DNA from: Steromphala cineraria
Lineage: Eukaryota; Mollusca; Gastropoda; Trochida; Trochidae
Direction of reading: 5' to 3'
Assembly: GCA_916613615.1 (NCBI GenBank)
Contig: OU744731.1
Location: forward strand, 58,472,289-58,536,288
DNA length: 64,000 bases
Shown: positions 1 through 12,300 of the stretch, piece after piece
Layout: each line of letters starts with the position of its first letter
How positions within the stretch are numbered: position 1 is the stretch's first letter
Program-made: the position numbers and the translations under genes
The notes under the pieces: model-generated
Database searches by the model: none
The model's input: the letters and a program-made list of their open reading frames with translations, nothing else
Told to the model about the DNA's origin: nothing

Positions 1-299
1 AGTCTAGATTGACTGAATACACAGCCACGCCCCCAGGCCGCGCCTCCCCGTGTCCCGACTGACGCTATTCGGTTATCAATTCACCAATTTTCATTGGATC
101 GCTTATCGCGGTACACTCGATGCCTTCACGGAGGGACGCTAAGCCGTTATGCCACGCCCCCTTTAAATTCGCCGACGCTATCTTGGACATACCCACCGGA
201 AACAATCCCTACCGGTGACGCTATCCCTCAAAAGATGACTCATTTCCCGCTATAAATTTTTCCGCTATTCCGCTAAAGACACAGTATATCATCACATAT
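1..299. other. Gene-free left edge
   Basis: No open reading frame or recognisable element. The short phrase GACGCTAT recurs several times in the first 250 bases, which suggests a degenerate repeat, but no family can be named. Confidence 0.3.
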
Positions 300-650
300 T
301 ACGAAAACTTCATCGTGGGAACAAAATGACAATAACTGCTCAACTTGTACATTAAGGTCGCATCTAAAGCAAATTCTACAAAAACTGAAAATCTGGGAGA
401 ACGTTGGTTGACACCAGCAGATAGCACTTGTTTTTGTGTACATTTGAGCAAAGTTTGTTCCAAATCCAACTCATATTAAGAAAATTTAATCGTGGGAGCA
501 AAAGGACAATAACTGCTCAACTTGTACATTAAAGTCGCATCTAAAGCAAATTCTACAAAAATACAAATCGGGGAGAACATTAGTTAACACCAGGGGACAG
601 CACTTGTTTTTGTGTACATTTGAGCAAAGTTTGGTCCAAATTCAAGTTTT
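300..650. repeat. Two tandem ~177 bp repeat units
   Basis: A block beginning CGTGGGA near 314 recurs near 491. Both copies share long runs around 'ctgctcaacttgtacatta' and 'gcacttgtttttgtgtacat'. The period of about 177 bp matches the tandem cores of bivalve pearl/Helentron-like elements seen elsewhere in this window, but no GACG microsatellite end is visible here. Confidence 0.6.
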
Positions 651-1271
651 ACCAAACATGATAAAAATGATGGGCCGATGAGCTTTTTTGACTTTTGTAT
701 TGATTGTTAAATTTTGCCATGAAGTTGACTTTTGGAGATTTGAAGGCCCCTTGTTACTAAGGGCGTGTGACACTTTATAAAATATTCTGGAATTTGTTTA
801 CATTAAGGATGATCAATAAATAGAGTCGCAACATAATCGTGTTTGTCGAGTATTCAGTCCGTACAGTTCTTCATGCTTGTCCGGGTTTAGGTCAGGGCTA
901 GGTTATTCATTCCCTTATATCCTTAGCCAGTTACCAAGAAGGAGCACCATATCTTCATTGATGTTGATACTAAATGTGACTATGCTTCTGCAATACATAA
1001 TGTTATAGTTTTTAAAAAAGGAAAGAGATATTGGATTATGAAAATTCTTATACTGTTATACTGATAGCATCATGTTTAAGTGCATTTTTGTTGCTTCAAC
1101 GTATATCAAAGTTCTTAAGAGATTAGATGTTGGATGATTTAATATACATTTGCCGATATAATAATGAACTTTTTGATGCGTTATTAAGAGGGTAATACTC
1201 ATGTTTCGCAGAGGTCTTATACTAGTATACCAAACGCAACAAATTACGTAGTTTCAGTGATATACTTCAAC

Positions 1272-1599
1272 TTGTCAATTTTCACTTATAATTGTAAGTT
1301 AACGCTAAATGTATCATTTTGATAGTGAAATAAATCTCATTACACAAGCTAATCAGACATAATAAGGGGACAAAGTATGAAGATTCACATAAAATCCATT
1401 GGCGGGCATTTTTTTTGAACACCTTTAATTAATTTTCTGTAAGAAAAAGGAATCGCATGGCTAAACTTTACATTATATATTTGAATTATTACTGCTCCAT
1501 TTAGTTTAAATGCATTGTCTTTCAATTAGAACCATTAATTTTTATTTTCCTGACATCACCCTATATACCCTCTAAAAACGTGCTACTGCCCCTTTAAGA
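1272..1599. mobile_element. MITE of the CAGTAGCAC family, truncated copy
   Basis: The right end is the inverted-repeat tip GTGCTACTGCCCCTTTAA. The interior is shared with copies at 27820-28062, 28668-29022, 40657-40896 and 50665-50985; a common phrase is 'aaggaatcgcatggctaa'. The left inverted repeat is missing or replaced. Confidence 0.65.
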
Positions 1600-2578
1600 C
1601 GCATGTGTGCATTGAAGAGTTGCCACCAAAACCCAAAATCTCTACATCCGGGTTACATTTTTTCTTTATTCTCTTGCCACAGGGATACAGATTATTCACT
1701 GATTTGGGTTAAAACGTCCATCAAATTTAAACTTTACGAAAGCGTTTGACTATGAAGGAAAGTTATCGCCCCTGTTTTTGGTGGCTTCAAAGAACTCAAT
1801 CATATGAACTGGCGTTTTACGATCATGATATTGAATCTAAAAACTTCAGGAGAGTTTGGTTTCGTCAATAACAAAAAATACCGTTTCTTTGGATAGTTTT
1901 CATTTGGAAAAAGGAAAATGTTGCCCATAGTTTTTGCAACAAGTTGATAAAGTGTGATTTGGTTGGATACAATATTTAGCACACAAAGATGTGGTTAATT
2001 GATGGTTTTAAGAAAGTTGAGAGGCAAATCACCTTTCGTTAATGTCCATCAACGTCACTTGCATCAGATTATTGGCCGACAAAGGTAGTCCTTCTATCGA
2101 GATAACTTTTTTATGTAAAGAAGTTGTTATTGCCGTTTCGGGTCGCTACATACGTCAACGTTACAATACGCCCGCGACACACCAACAGAATTGCATAGAA
2201 TTGGTAGAATTGCATAATGGGGACTCCATCAATTTGTCCATTCATTTCCAAAGGGAAGTCAAGCAAGATTTTTTGCAAATGCCATGAATTCATATGACTA
2301 ATTTCAACGCCATCTTAAATTGTGATTAACAAAATACGGAAACAAACCTAAAACTAGCTAGTGTTCTTGTTTTGGCATACTCTTTTACTTTTGACATGTA
2401 AATTTTCGCTTTCATAACATTGAAATTATGTAAAAAAAAAGTTAAGGCAAATTTAAGAAATAGAAAACTTTCAGTGGGGAAATTCTGTGATTCTGAACTG
2501 GCTGATATGTTTTGTATTCAATAACCGTTATGTCTGCCATATTTGACAAATGTGATTATCTAATTAAGACTTAAGTTA
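1600..2578. other. Gene-free stretch
   Basis: AT-rich sequence. Short open frames on both strands around 2042-2293 overlap each other and have no recognisable domain, so no gene is supported. Confidence 0.4.
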
Positions 2579-3030
2579 CCGTATTTCCTCTAATACAACC
2601 CGGGCCTCAATTACAACCCGGGCCTCGAATATAACCCGGGGGGTAAAGGGGTGCTGACATTAATACAACCCGGGTCTCGAATAGAACCCGGGGTCTCGAA
2701 TAGAACCCGGGGTCTCGAATAGAACCCGGGTCTAACATAAATACTGGTATAATATGTCGATAGTATATACTTCACGGAAACCGTATATTGCAGGGATTGA
2801 TGCGGATTTTGATAAAAGAATGAATATCAACAGAAATGCCACGAGATATGTAGAACTAGATCAATAATTTTCCATGAAAACGCCATTCCTATAGAAGATT
2901 TTGAAACGTCAATTCAGACCTGAAGAAATACAACCCGGCCTCCATTATAACCCGGGCCTCGAATAGAACCCGGGGGGGAAGGGGGTACTGAACTAAATAG
3001 AACCCCGGGGTTGTATTCGAGGAAATACGG
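2579..3030. mobile_element. TA-flanked MITE with AACCCGGG-rich subterminal repeats
   Basis: The ends are inverted: CCGTATTTCCTC at 2579 and its complement ending at 3030, with TA on both sides as target duplication. The terminal ~150 bases at each end carry tandem ~18 bp units of the type AATAGAACCCGGG. The AT-rich centre has no coding capacity. A TA duplication suggests a Tc1/mariner-type mobiliser. Confidence 0.75.
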
Positions 3031-3347
3031 TATCTAGATTATTTTTGACGTGAAGTTTTAATTTTATAATATTTTTCATAAGCTAAATAAAATATTTCGA
3101 ATATAAATATTCATTTTTAAACGTAAATTATATGTTTATTAATACCTTTTAAATAAAAAACATATATAACCTGAAAACGAAACAGCAAGATTAAAACATA
3201 AAATTATCTTGTTAAACGTTTAGGAACTGAACGAGGACATAACGTAAGCTCATTCTACAATGCGGTATTCAAATTCTAATCTTTGCGAGAGTTACCTCCC
3301 TTACTATAAACAAACCAATTCTACTTGAGAGAGACCATTATTTGTAA
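3031..3347 (+). other. Presumed promoter and 5' UTR of ARH3
   Basis: Only about 340 bases separate the MITE end from the ARH3 start codon, so the proximal promoter must lie here unless the first exon is further upstream. The first half is very AT-rich. No convincing TATA box or initiator can be singled out. Confidence 0.3.
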
Positions 3348-3368
3348 ATGCAAAGACATTTTATCAAA

Positions 3369-6300
3369 ATGGCTAGTTTATCTCGATTTAAGGGTTCGTT
3401 AGTTGGAGCTGTGGTAGGTGATTGTATTGGAGCAATTTATGAGTGTGAAGGAAGCGTCAATCTGAAGAAGTTGCTGAAAACAATTGACGATATTGAAACA
3501 GGTTTTTACTTTCTCTCTCATTTTAGTTCAGACATTGTCAGATGATCAAGAAACATATGTTTGAAATTCCACAATTTCATTGATGATATGATGATAATTT
3601 GTTGTAAGTTTAATTAAAGCAATCGATGTTATGTTAACTCAAATTGAATGGATTATCGTTCAAAAGTTTAACATTTTGGTCATGAATTTTGGATTTGAAA
3701 TAAAATATTAAAAAAAAATTAAAAAAATAAAATAATATGATACATACATAAGAATGTTATTCTGATAGAAAACAAAGTAAGAGCATTTATGAAATATATA
3801 ATTTATAAATAAAACATGTCAAGATAAACTGATTCATATGGTCGTTCCATATTTAAAAAGCTGCATGTTGATATTAATTGTATAGATATATATAAATTAT
3901 TTCTAATAATTTTCTCTTCAGATTATAAGGAAGACTCTGTTGTGACATTGAAATTTACCGATGACACTGCAATGGCAAGGAGTGTTGCTTCCTCGCTGAT
4001 CAAACACAAAGGATTGAATATCCAAGATATGGCTAACAGGTTATTTAATTCGTATTTAATTTGATAAGGATAACTGATCATATAATGAATGTACAGTACC
4101 TTGACAGACGCATGTCATTACACTTGAAATTCTAAGCGTAAACGTAAGTTATAGCTGTATTTTATAAAAAAAACAATTAAGAGACTTAATCTCAAATAAT
4201 GAAAATTATTAACATATAAGTGTATGGAAATCTTGCTTATAATTACTCACACCAGGCACTGTACATGTATACAATGTTTACGTGATATTTTCCATCTCTG
4301 AAAATTATTATTCATTTAATTGGTTACACCTTAAGTTTCTTAACATTGTTATACTTTCCTAACCTCATAAATGAAATTTACATGTAAAAACTTTTACATT
4401 TCTTAAATGTTTCACCTCAAAAGTATATAAGATTAGCCACAAAGTTCAATAACAAGTTTTTATTAACTGAAGACAATTCTTTCTACAGATTTTCAGATGA
4501 GTTCCACAAGGAACCAAATCGCGGGTATGGTGGAAGCGTTAGCGCCGTGTTCGAGGCGCTCAAAGGGAAAGACCTCGAGGATGTATTTGCTCCAGCAAGG
4601 AAGCAATTTGACGGAGAGGGGTCGTTTGGTAACGGTGCGGCCATGAGGATTGCGCCATTAGCTCTCTTTACCTTCACAGATAGTTATGACACTCTCAAGG
4701 TAAGAAATAATAATATTTTGTTTCTTCCTCTTGTTGACATTAAAGACAATCATTGCTGTGTGGAGAGAGCTATTGTTAAGCGATAATGGGGCATTTTTTA
4801 AGTCATCAACGGCCAGAATTGCTGTGGGAATCTTTTTTTTAACCTTAAGAGCTTTTGTAAATTTAACTTCCTAGATGTAAAAGTTTCTGAAATTCATAAA
4901 TATTTTAGTCTTTAACCAAAATATGTCCATTCAATTTTTAATGTTAGTAAATTTTTATCTTTATGTGGTACTCGCATGCATTACTCATACAAATAATGTC
5001 AAGTACAAATTATGATAGATCGTTGACCAATTTCTAAGAATAAATGTTCAAAGATGATTTACATGTATTGATTGGTACATACATGTAATTCATGTTCTTT
5101 GTAAATCGTAAGTTGTTAATGAAATCATTTCTTGATGTGACAGATATTTACTGTAACCCTTCACAATTTAAATGCCTTTACTTTCATCTAAATGTTTATG
5201 CCATGTTTATGGTAACACCTGAATTTGCCTATCCATATATTCAGATTACAATGAACTATATTGAGGAGTATGATTTCAAAGTATTGTCTTTATTAGGAAA
5301 CCAACTTCCTGCACAAAGTCTGACAACAGTCTGTATTGGTGCATGATCTGTTACCATTTTAGTGACAAAACCTAGTTGTGAAAGTAACAATCACATGATA
5401 AGGTTTAAAAATATTGTTACGGAAATAGATAGAAATGTTTTACTTGCCGTTAGAATTACTGACATCTTGAGTTTATACTGAAGATCTTACGATTGGCCAA
5501 ATGAAATGATGTCAAAACATGATTCTGTTCAGGCAGTTTTAAGACCCTTGTGAAGAGGAAATTCCCCTTTGCCCCATTTGTCAGACACTTCAATTGTCAG
5601 ACACTGAATTAAGCAGATTAAACTGAGGCTGTTACCCATCAAGAAAATGGAACCTTCCAACGAATACCCCACTTGTTAGACAGCAAGGCCAAAAATGACA
5701 GAAATGGATCCTTCCTTGAGTTGAACCCAACTCATATCCCACTTTTGTTGCCACTTATCAGTATTCTAAGGGAAATATTTACTTTTTCTACCACTTTACT
5801 CAATATCTAATGTCACAAATTTAGACTTCTATCTGTTGACCTGTCCAGCTTGGACAACTCTGTGAGAAGCATCTCAAACCGTCTTTATATTTCTCACTAT
5901 GCCTTTCTTTCCGTCTGTTTCCTCATCTTTTCGATCCCTTTCTTCCTGATCTATCTACTCTCTTTCGGATTGCAACATCCACGTCATAAATAGTTGATTT
6001 GACACCTTAAACCCCAACTCACTCACTCATTCTCCATTCTCAGCAATACACGGAGGACATCTCGCGTCTCACCCACTCGCACCTTCAGGCAATTCAGGGA
6101 GCCGTTTTACAGAGTAGTGCCGTCGATCTGGCGCTAAGAGCAGACCCTAGCATAAAGTTGGACAGAGAGGAATTCCTTAATCAACTGATCGAGAAGATGA
6201 AACCCATTGAAGAGAAAGATGCCAAGAAAACATCACAAAAAGATGTCACAAAATCACCATCACCTAAAAGGAAACAAAAAAGGTTTTGTCCTTCTATTCA

Positions 6301-9300
6301 TCTATTCAATGTTTAATCAGTATTTTTTGCAAATGTTATTGTTTCCAGAAATGTTTTCCCGAAGTAAAACATCGCTGACGTGGTTAAATCTTCAACACCT
6401 AAGAGGAAACTAAAAGTTTTTAATTTTCTATTAGTGGATCCATAAATTTCACATTTCATCAGTATTTTTTGCAGGTATAAAATGGTTCCAGAAAATTTTT
6501 ACTAAAAATTTCTACAAATTTCAATTTTTTTTGCATTATTGATTATTCGATGATCATAATTGGGTTCTTTTCATTCACACCATATGACCAAAACACCTTT
6601 TCTTATCATTAGTTTATTTCATATTGTTTCAAGTTTACAGTGACCAATGATAAGCTGGCCACTCCACTTTTGACCCAATATAAGATACACACGGGCCATG
6701 TTGAATATACTACTACTACTACTACTACATCTAGACTTTTGTATAGCGCCGATATCCAGCCCAGAAGAGCGCTGCTCAAAGGCGCTTTGGCTTTCCCTCG
6801 ATCATTGGATATCAGTCTTCATGACACTTCTTTTTACCATCTCGACTCCCGAGGGAGCATACAACACTTGCAGTCATGTGACGCACAGCGTTAATGTCAC
6901 TTTCAATCCTTACGAGGTTCCCATTTACAGCTGGGTGGACTGGGACACATAGTCGCAGTATTTTGTCCAAGTATACTGCACGTTGCTGTACCCACAACTA
7001 GGTGTCTGCACGTTTTCATGTTGCCACCATCTGGCATATCAAGCCTGATGAGCTACAGAGTCAATTCTGTTCATTTTTGTTTATTATGTTATTTCAGGAC
7101 GTCAGACACTGAAGTTAACCCTTACTGTTTCAAACTGGAAAAGATGAAGGAATTTCTGAAAGAAGATGTATCAGTCAAAACAATTGAAGAAGTTTTAGGT
7201 TTGTACCATCTTTCAATTTACTATATGTTATTGACCAATCTGATTCCATTTCATTTCATTTTATTATCTACCATTTGTTGAGGAATAAAATATCAAAAAT
7301 GCCAGTCTGATTAAAATCTTCCTAGTTCCGAGGAATAAAATATTAACTCTATGAGACGGCACTAGTAAGTCGCATGTTCTGGCGTTTACTCAGCTAACCA
7401 ATCACAAGCCGCCGGCAAAAGCCTTTAGTATCAAGCTAGGGGCAGGTAACTCCTGTTAACCATTCTTTGAACATGATCGCCACAAGTGTTATGAGCGAGA
7501 CGATGTGATTGGTCTGTTAACAACTGGGTTTGACTGCGCTTTACTGGTATTAAACATGAGAGATACAGGGGTGCGGTCAGACCTAGTGTAGAGGATTCAA
7601 TATCTCTGTGCAGATAATATTTTCCTTTCGACTTCAGCCTGTTCAGTCGCATGTTCTAAATTTTCTTTCTGCCTATTACAACCTTGTTTTAAACAAGACA
7701 ATATTATCGATATGAGTAGGTTTTGTCTGTACTCTATTGGCAACGAAATGTGCTTTTACAGTCCGTTGTGAGATCATGTTGAGGAGAAAACATCAAACCA
7801 GTTTGTCACCTCGCCAAGGCTTTATTGTGTAATTTCCATTCATCCAAATATGCTCAAATTCAATTTGACTGGAAAACTGACATAGTCTATGACAGTTAAC
7901 TAATTTAAAACTAAGGATGCTATCATGCACAGAATTATCAATATATTGGTATGATGCAATACAGGAAGAGCATGATTACAAATAGGTACACACTTCTGAA
8001 AATATCCAATATATCAGACATTTCAAAATGTCCAATTTCCACTATGTACATATTTTTTTATAAAACAAATAAAACATGAGTATAAGGAAAGTTCCCAACA
8101 AAGTGTGAAGTCGTGTTGTAAAAATATCTCAAATACGTCATTCACGGTGATTGAAAAATAACCCTCACCCTAACGGCTAATAGTTCAACAATGATCGATC
8201 ATATTTAGACAAGATAGCGTGCAAATTCTTGAATTTCGAAAGTACAAATATATTTTAATACGTATTGCAATACGCTTTTGTGAATCGCTGTATTATAATG
8301 TTATTAATAAAAAAAAATCCATATTGGCGCAGTTACAGGTCCCTTGTCTGCTGTATTGGCCCGAGGCGAAGCCAAGGGCCAATACAGAAGACCGAGGACC
8401 TGTAACTGGGCCAATACGGAAAACTTGATTAATGACATTTTTATTAATTAACTTCTTTGTAATTTACTTGCACAACATTACATAGTTAATTTTTACAGAA
8501 ATCAAAATTATCAATGATATTGATGAACTGTCATATATGTCGAAAGTTTTGAAGCGATAGCTTCGGACTCTCGCCATTTGTGTGTATGCTCATGCTCCGA
8601 CTTGTATTGGCCCGGTCTGATCGTATTGGCCCTGTTTTGCTCGTATTGGCCCAGTTTTCCTGTATTGGCCCAGTTGTTGATTCGTATAGTGCAGGACGTA
8701 TAAATTGTATAAGTGCCATATCATTGATAGTTAATTAATAATATAATGTTATTAATCATGTTTTTCCGTATTGGTCCAGTTACAGGTCCGAGGTCTGCTG
8801 TATTGGCCCGAGGCGAAGCCAAGGGCCAATACAGCGGACCTCGGACCTGTAACTGGGCCAATATGGAAAAACTTGATTAATGACATTTTTATTAATTAAC
8901 TTCTTTGTGATTTACTTGTACAACAATAGAGAGTTCATTTTCATCGAAATCAAAATTATAAAAGAGATTGATGAACTGTAATATATGTTGATGGTTTTGA
9001 AGCGATAGCTTCGGACTTGCACCATTTGTGTATATGGGCATGCTCAGGGTCGTATTGGCCCAGTCTGCTCGTATTGGCCCAGTTTGGCCCGTATTGGCCC
9101 AGCTTACCTGTCTTGGCCCAGTTGCCCAATCGTATAGTGTAGGCCGTATAAATTGTATAAGTGCCATATCATTGATAGTTAATTAATAAATACGGATATT
9201 GGACAGGGATTGCTACAAGTTCAAGATTTATGAAGACTTGTGGGACCCTTTGAAAAACATAACTAAATAGTTGAATGTGATAACGTTTCTCCAGGACAAT

Positions 9301-12300
9301 ATATTGCAATACAGAAATTGGGAACGATACCCATCCTTATCTAAAACATAATTTCATCCAAACACTGTTGTTTTTAGTTGTTCTGTACCACTGTCTCATG
9401 TTACAGGAAATGACATCTCGGCTCTGGGGTCAGCGCCTGCTGCAGTGTACAGCTTCTTACGATCGTACACAGAAATACCTAACATACCAGTGAGTCTAGC
9501 CAAAAACTTACATGCTAAGTAACAAGAGATTTGGTTTAATTCTCGTTGAATATTTTTTAATTAATAAATCTTAGTTCTTAACTTACCTTACCTTAGAGTT
9601 GCATGTTCCTATGCTTACCGACCAAGATTGAGACTCGTGTTGACGGGGCTATCTCTATGTGAACCAAGTAGTGATACGGGAAGTGACACGTCAATACGGG
9701 GACAGGTATACCGGAAGGTAATACTCAATCACGTGATAACCAAAAACTCTCACTTTTTTCCTTTGGTCCGTACCCTACGGACCTCGTGTTGATCTAAGTG
9801 AAATTTTTGCTATTACCTTTCAGATATTTTGATTTTGGTATGTATTCACTTCGCTATCTTTACCAAGTAGTTTCATTATTCACACCTACCTTTTCGACGC
9901 GATGTTTTCGTTTTTTCTAAAACTTGCATCGATATTTTCCTTGCGACGCGTTCTTCATGCTTCTTTTCGCATTCTCGGTCGCTTATACTTCATTATCTCG
10001 CATTCCATGTGCTTCTTTGCACTTGTGGCGTTCGTTTTTGTGTTTTTTCACGCCCACCTGTTGTTTTTTTCCCCTGCCTGTAATGGCGGCTTCCTTGTGG
10101 TGTCGTAAAACGGCATGTATGTCGTTATTTCAAATTTCCGTTTTTTACGCACCTTTTTGGTTTATTTCAACCCCATGCATCTTTGTTTCTTATTTCTTGT
10201 TGTTTTTTCTGCTAGAATTAACCTTTTTAGCGTTATTTACGACTTTGCCCCGGGGGGGTTGAATTCGTTTGTCTTTTGCTTTGTTAACCATTGTTACTGC
10301 TGTCATAGCACATGTTTCATGTTTAACATTGACTTTACCCTACATTATTGTTTTCTTTTCTTTATTACTTTCAATTTTAAGTAATAAATCTGCCTAGGTA
10401 TTATATATTATATATTATATATTATAATTATAATTCTTTAATACCCAATGCTTCTTAATACCTTTTGATATATATATATCTTATACTCTTTGCATAAATA
10501 TATATCTTAACATCTTCATCCCTTATATTTCTAAATAAATATATACGCTATGGTAATTATTTATTTAACGGATGTTTTGTGGATGTTTTGCTACTCTCTT
10601 TTTGATGTTACAGACATCCCATGAGAGTCTATTGCACTCAGTGCAAGAGTCAGAAATCAGCAAAGGACCCGCATTCACGCTGCCCCGACTGCTTGGTCCT
10701 TCGACTGTGTACGGTGTCATCCAGGTGTCAGGAGTGTCTGTCTCTGTCCCCCTCCGCCTTCAAGTGCTATTCGGCGGTAGTGCGCAAGCGCTTCTCACAG
10801 CGGGCGCACAGGATGTCCTCAGAGGTTCAAGACCCGTCACCTACCCCCCCAGGTCGACCCCCCCTCGTGTCGAGCCTCCTACTCCTCAGGACCCTACTCC
10901 TTCTACGTCGGACCTCTCCAAGGTCCCTCCCAAGGATGTGGACCCTCCTCAGGATCCCTTGCCTAACCCGACACCAGCCTTGTCCGATCCTCGGCTACCT
11001 GCGCTCCTTGAAGCGTTCCTCCGTCACCAGGACCGTCGCCAGGACTCGAAGTCTTCCGACAGGAACTCCAGGCGTTCCTCCTCCTCTCCTACAGGGCGTC
11101 AGCGTGAGAAGAGCTCCTCTAAGCGCTCCTCGCCCTCTTCTCGTCGTTCCCCGACTCCCAAGAGAGGTTCCAAGTCGGGATCCAAGGCCTCTACCTCTAG
11201 ACAGAGCTCCTCCAGGCGCTCCTCGTCCTCTCATCGGCGCTCTCCTTCGTCAGATCGAGCCTCCAAATCGAGAGACAGGACTCCTAGGCGCTCCTCTTCG
11301 TCCTCTCCTAAGAAGAAGGGCTCCTCCAAGCGCTCTACGTCGTCCAAGCGGCGCTCCTCGCCTCCCCAGCGCTCTCCTCGACGATCTGCTTCACCCAAGC
11401 AGTCCCCTCGGCGCTCCTCGAAGACGCAGCGTTCTCCTCAGCGCTCTCCTCGGCGCTCCTCGAAGACGCAGCGCTCTCCTCAGCGCTCCCCTCGGCGCTC
11501 CTCGTCTTCTAATCGGCGCTCCTCGCTCTCCTCGACGGTCTGCTTCCCCCAAGCAGTCCCCTCGGCGCCCATCCAAGACGCGACGCTCTCCTCGGCGCTC
11601 CTCTCGGCGCTCGGAGTCTCCTCATCCACCTAGGAAGGATCACTCTAGATCTCGGTCTCGCTCTCCTCTTCGCAAGCGAGATCCTGTCAAGACTCCTAGC
11701 AACCCTCGGGATCGACAACAGCCTCCCAAGCGTTCTCGACAAGAGGATCAGCGCACTGTGTCGCCGATCAGACCTCCTCCTTCGCCCCCACAGGGCACTC
11801 CCTCTCCTAGGGGTCGTACGGTGTCGTCGTCCAGGAAATTCCGCACCCCAGAGCGTTCTCCGGAATCTCCCAGGCAGCGTGATCCAGTTACTCCTTCCAC
11901 GTCCCGTTCGCACTTACAGTTGCAGGACCAGGAGGACCGGTTGGAAGATGAGGTCGATGAAGAGGATGATGACAGACCCTCTCATCTCAACATCAGTCAG
12001 GTCACCGGCTGGGTAGCCGACAGGCTAGTCAACTGTCCGTCTCCAGGCCCTAATGCTCCACGCCTGCAGGCTATTTGGGATGAGCCTACCCTGTTAATTC
12101 CTCCACACCCCTTGGTTCTCGACGCCATAGCCTCCTTGGACGAAGATTTTAAGAAACTCTCCCTTAACCCTACGTTCAAGGCGGCCAAGAATGCTTCACA
12201 CCTCTACAAGGTGCATTCCTTAGACTTTGCTGACGGTGCGGCAGTCCAGGATGAGTCTGTGGGCCGGTTATCCCCTGCTTCTCAACAGCAGTTCAAGGTC

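Noticed and set aside
5092..5346. 84-codon open frame between ARH3 exons 3 and 4
   Set aside because: Intronic; exon 3 joins exon 4 in phase and the ARH3 alignment is continuous without it.
9902..10384. Three overlapping hydrophobic open frames in the DIRS leader
   Set aside because: They overlap in different frames over T-rich DNA (Phe/Leu/Cys-rich by composition) and have no domain.
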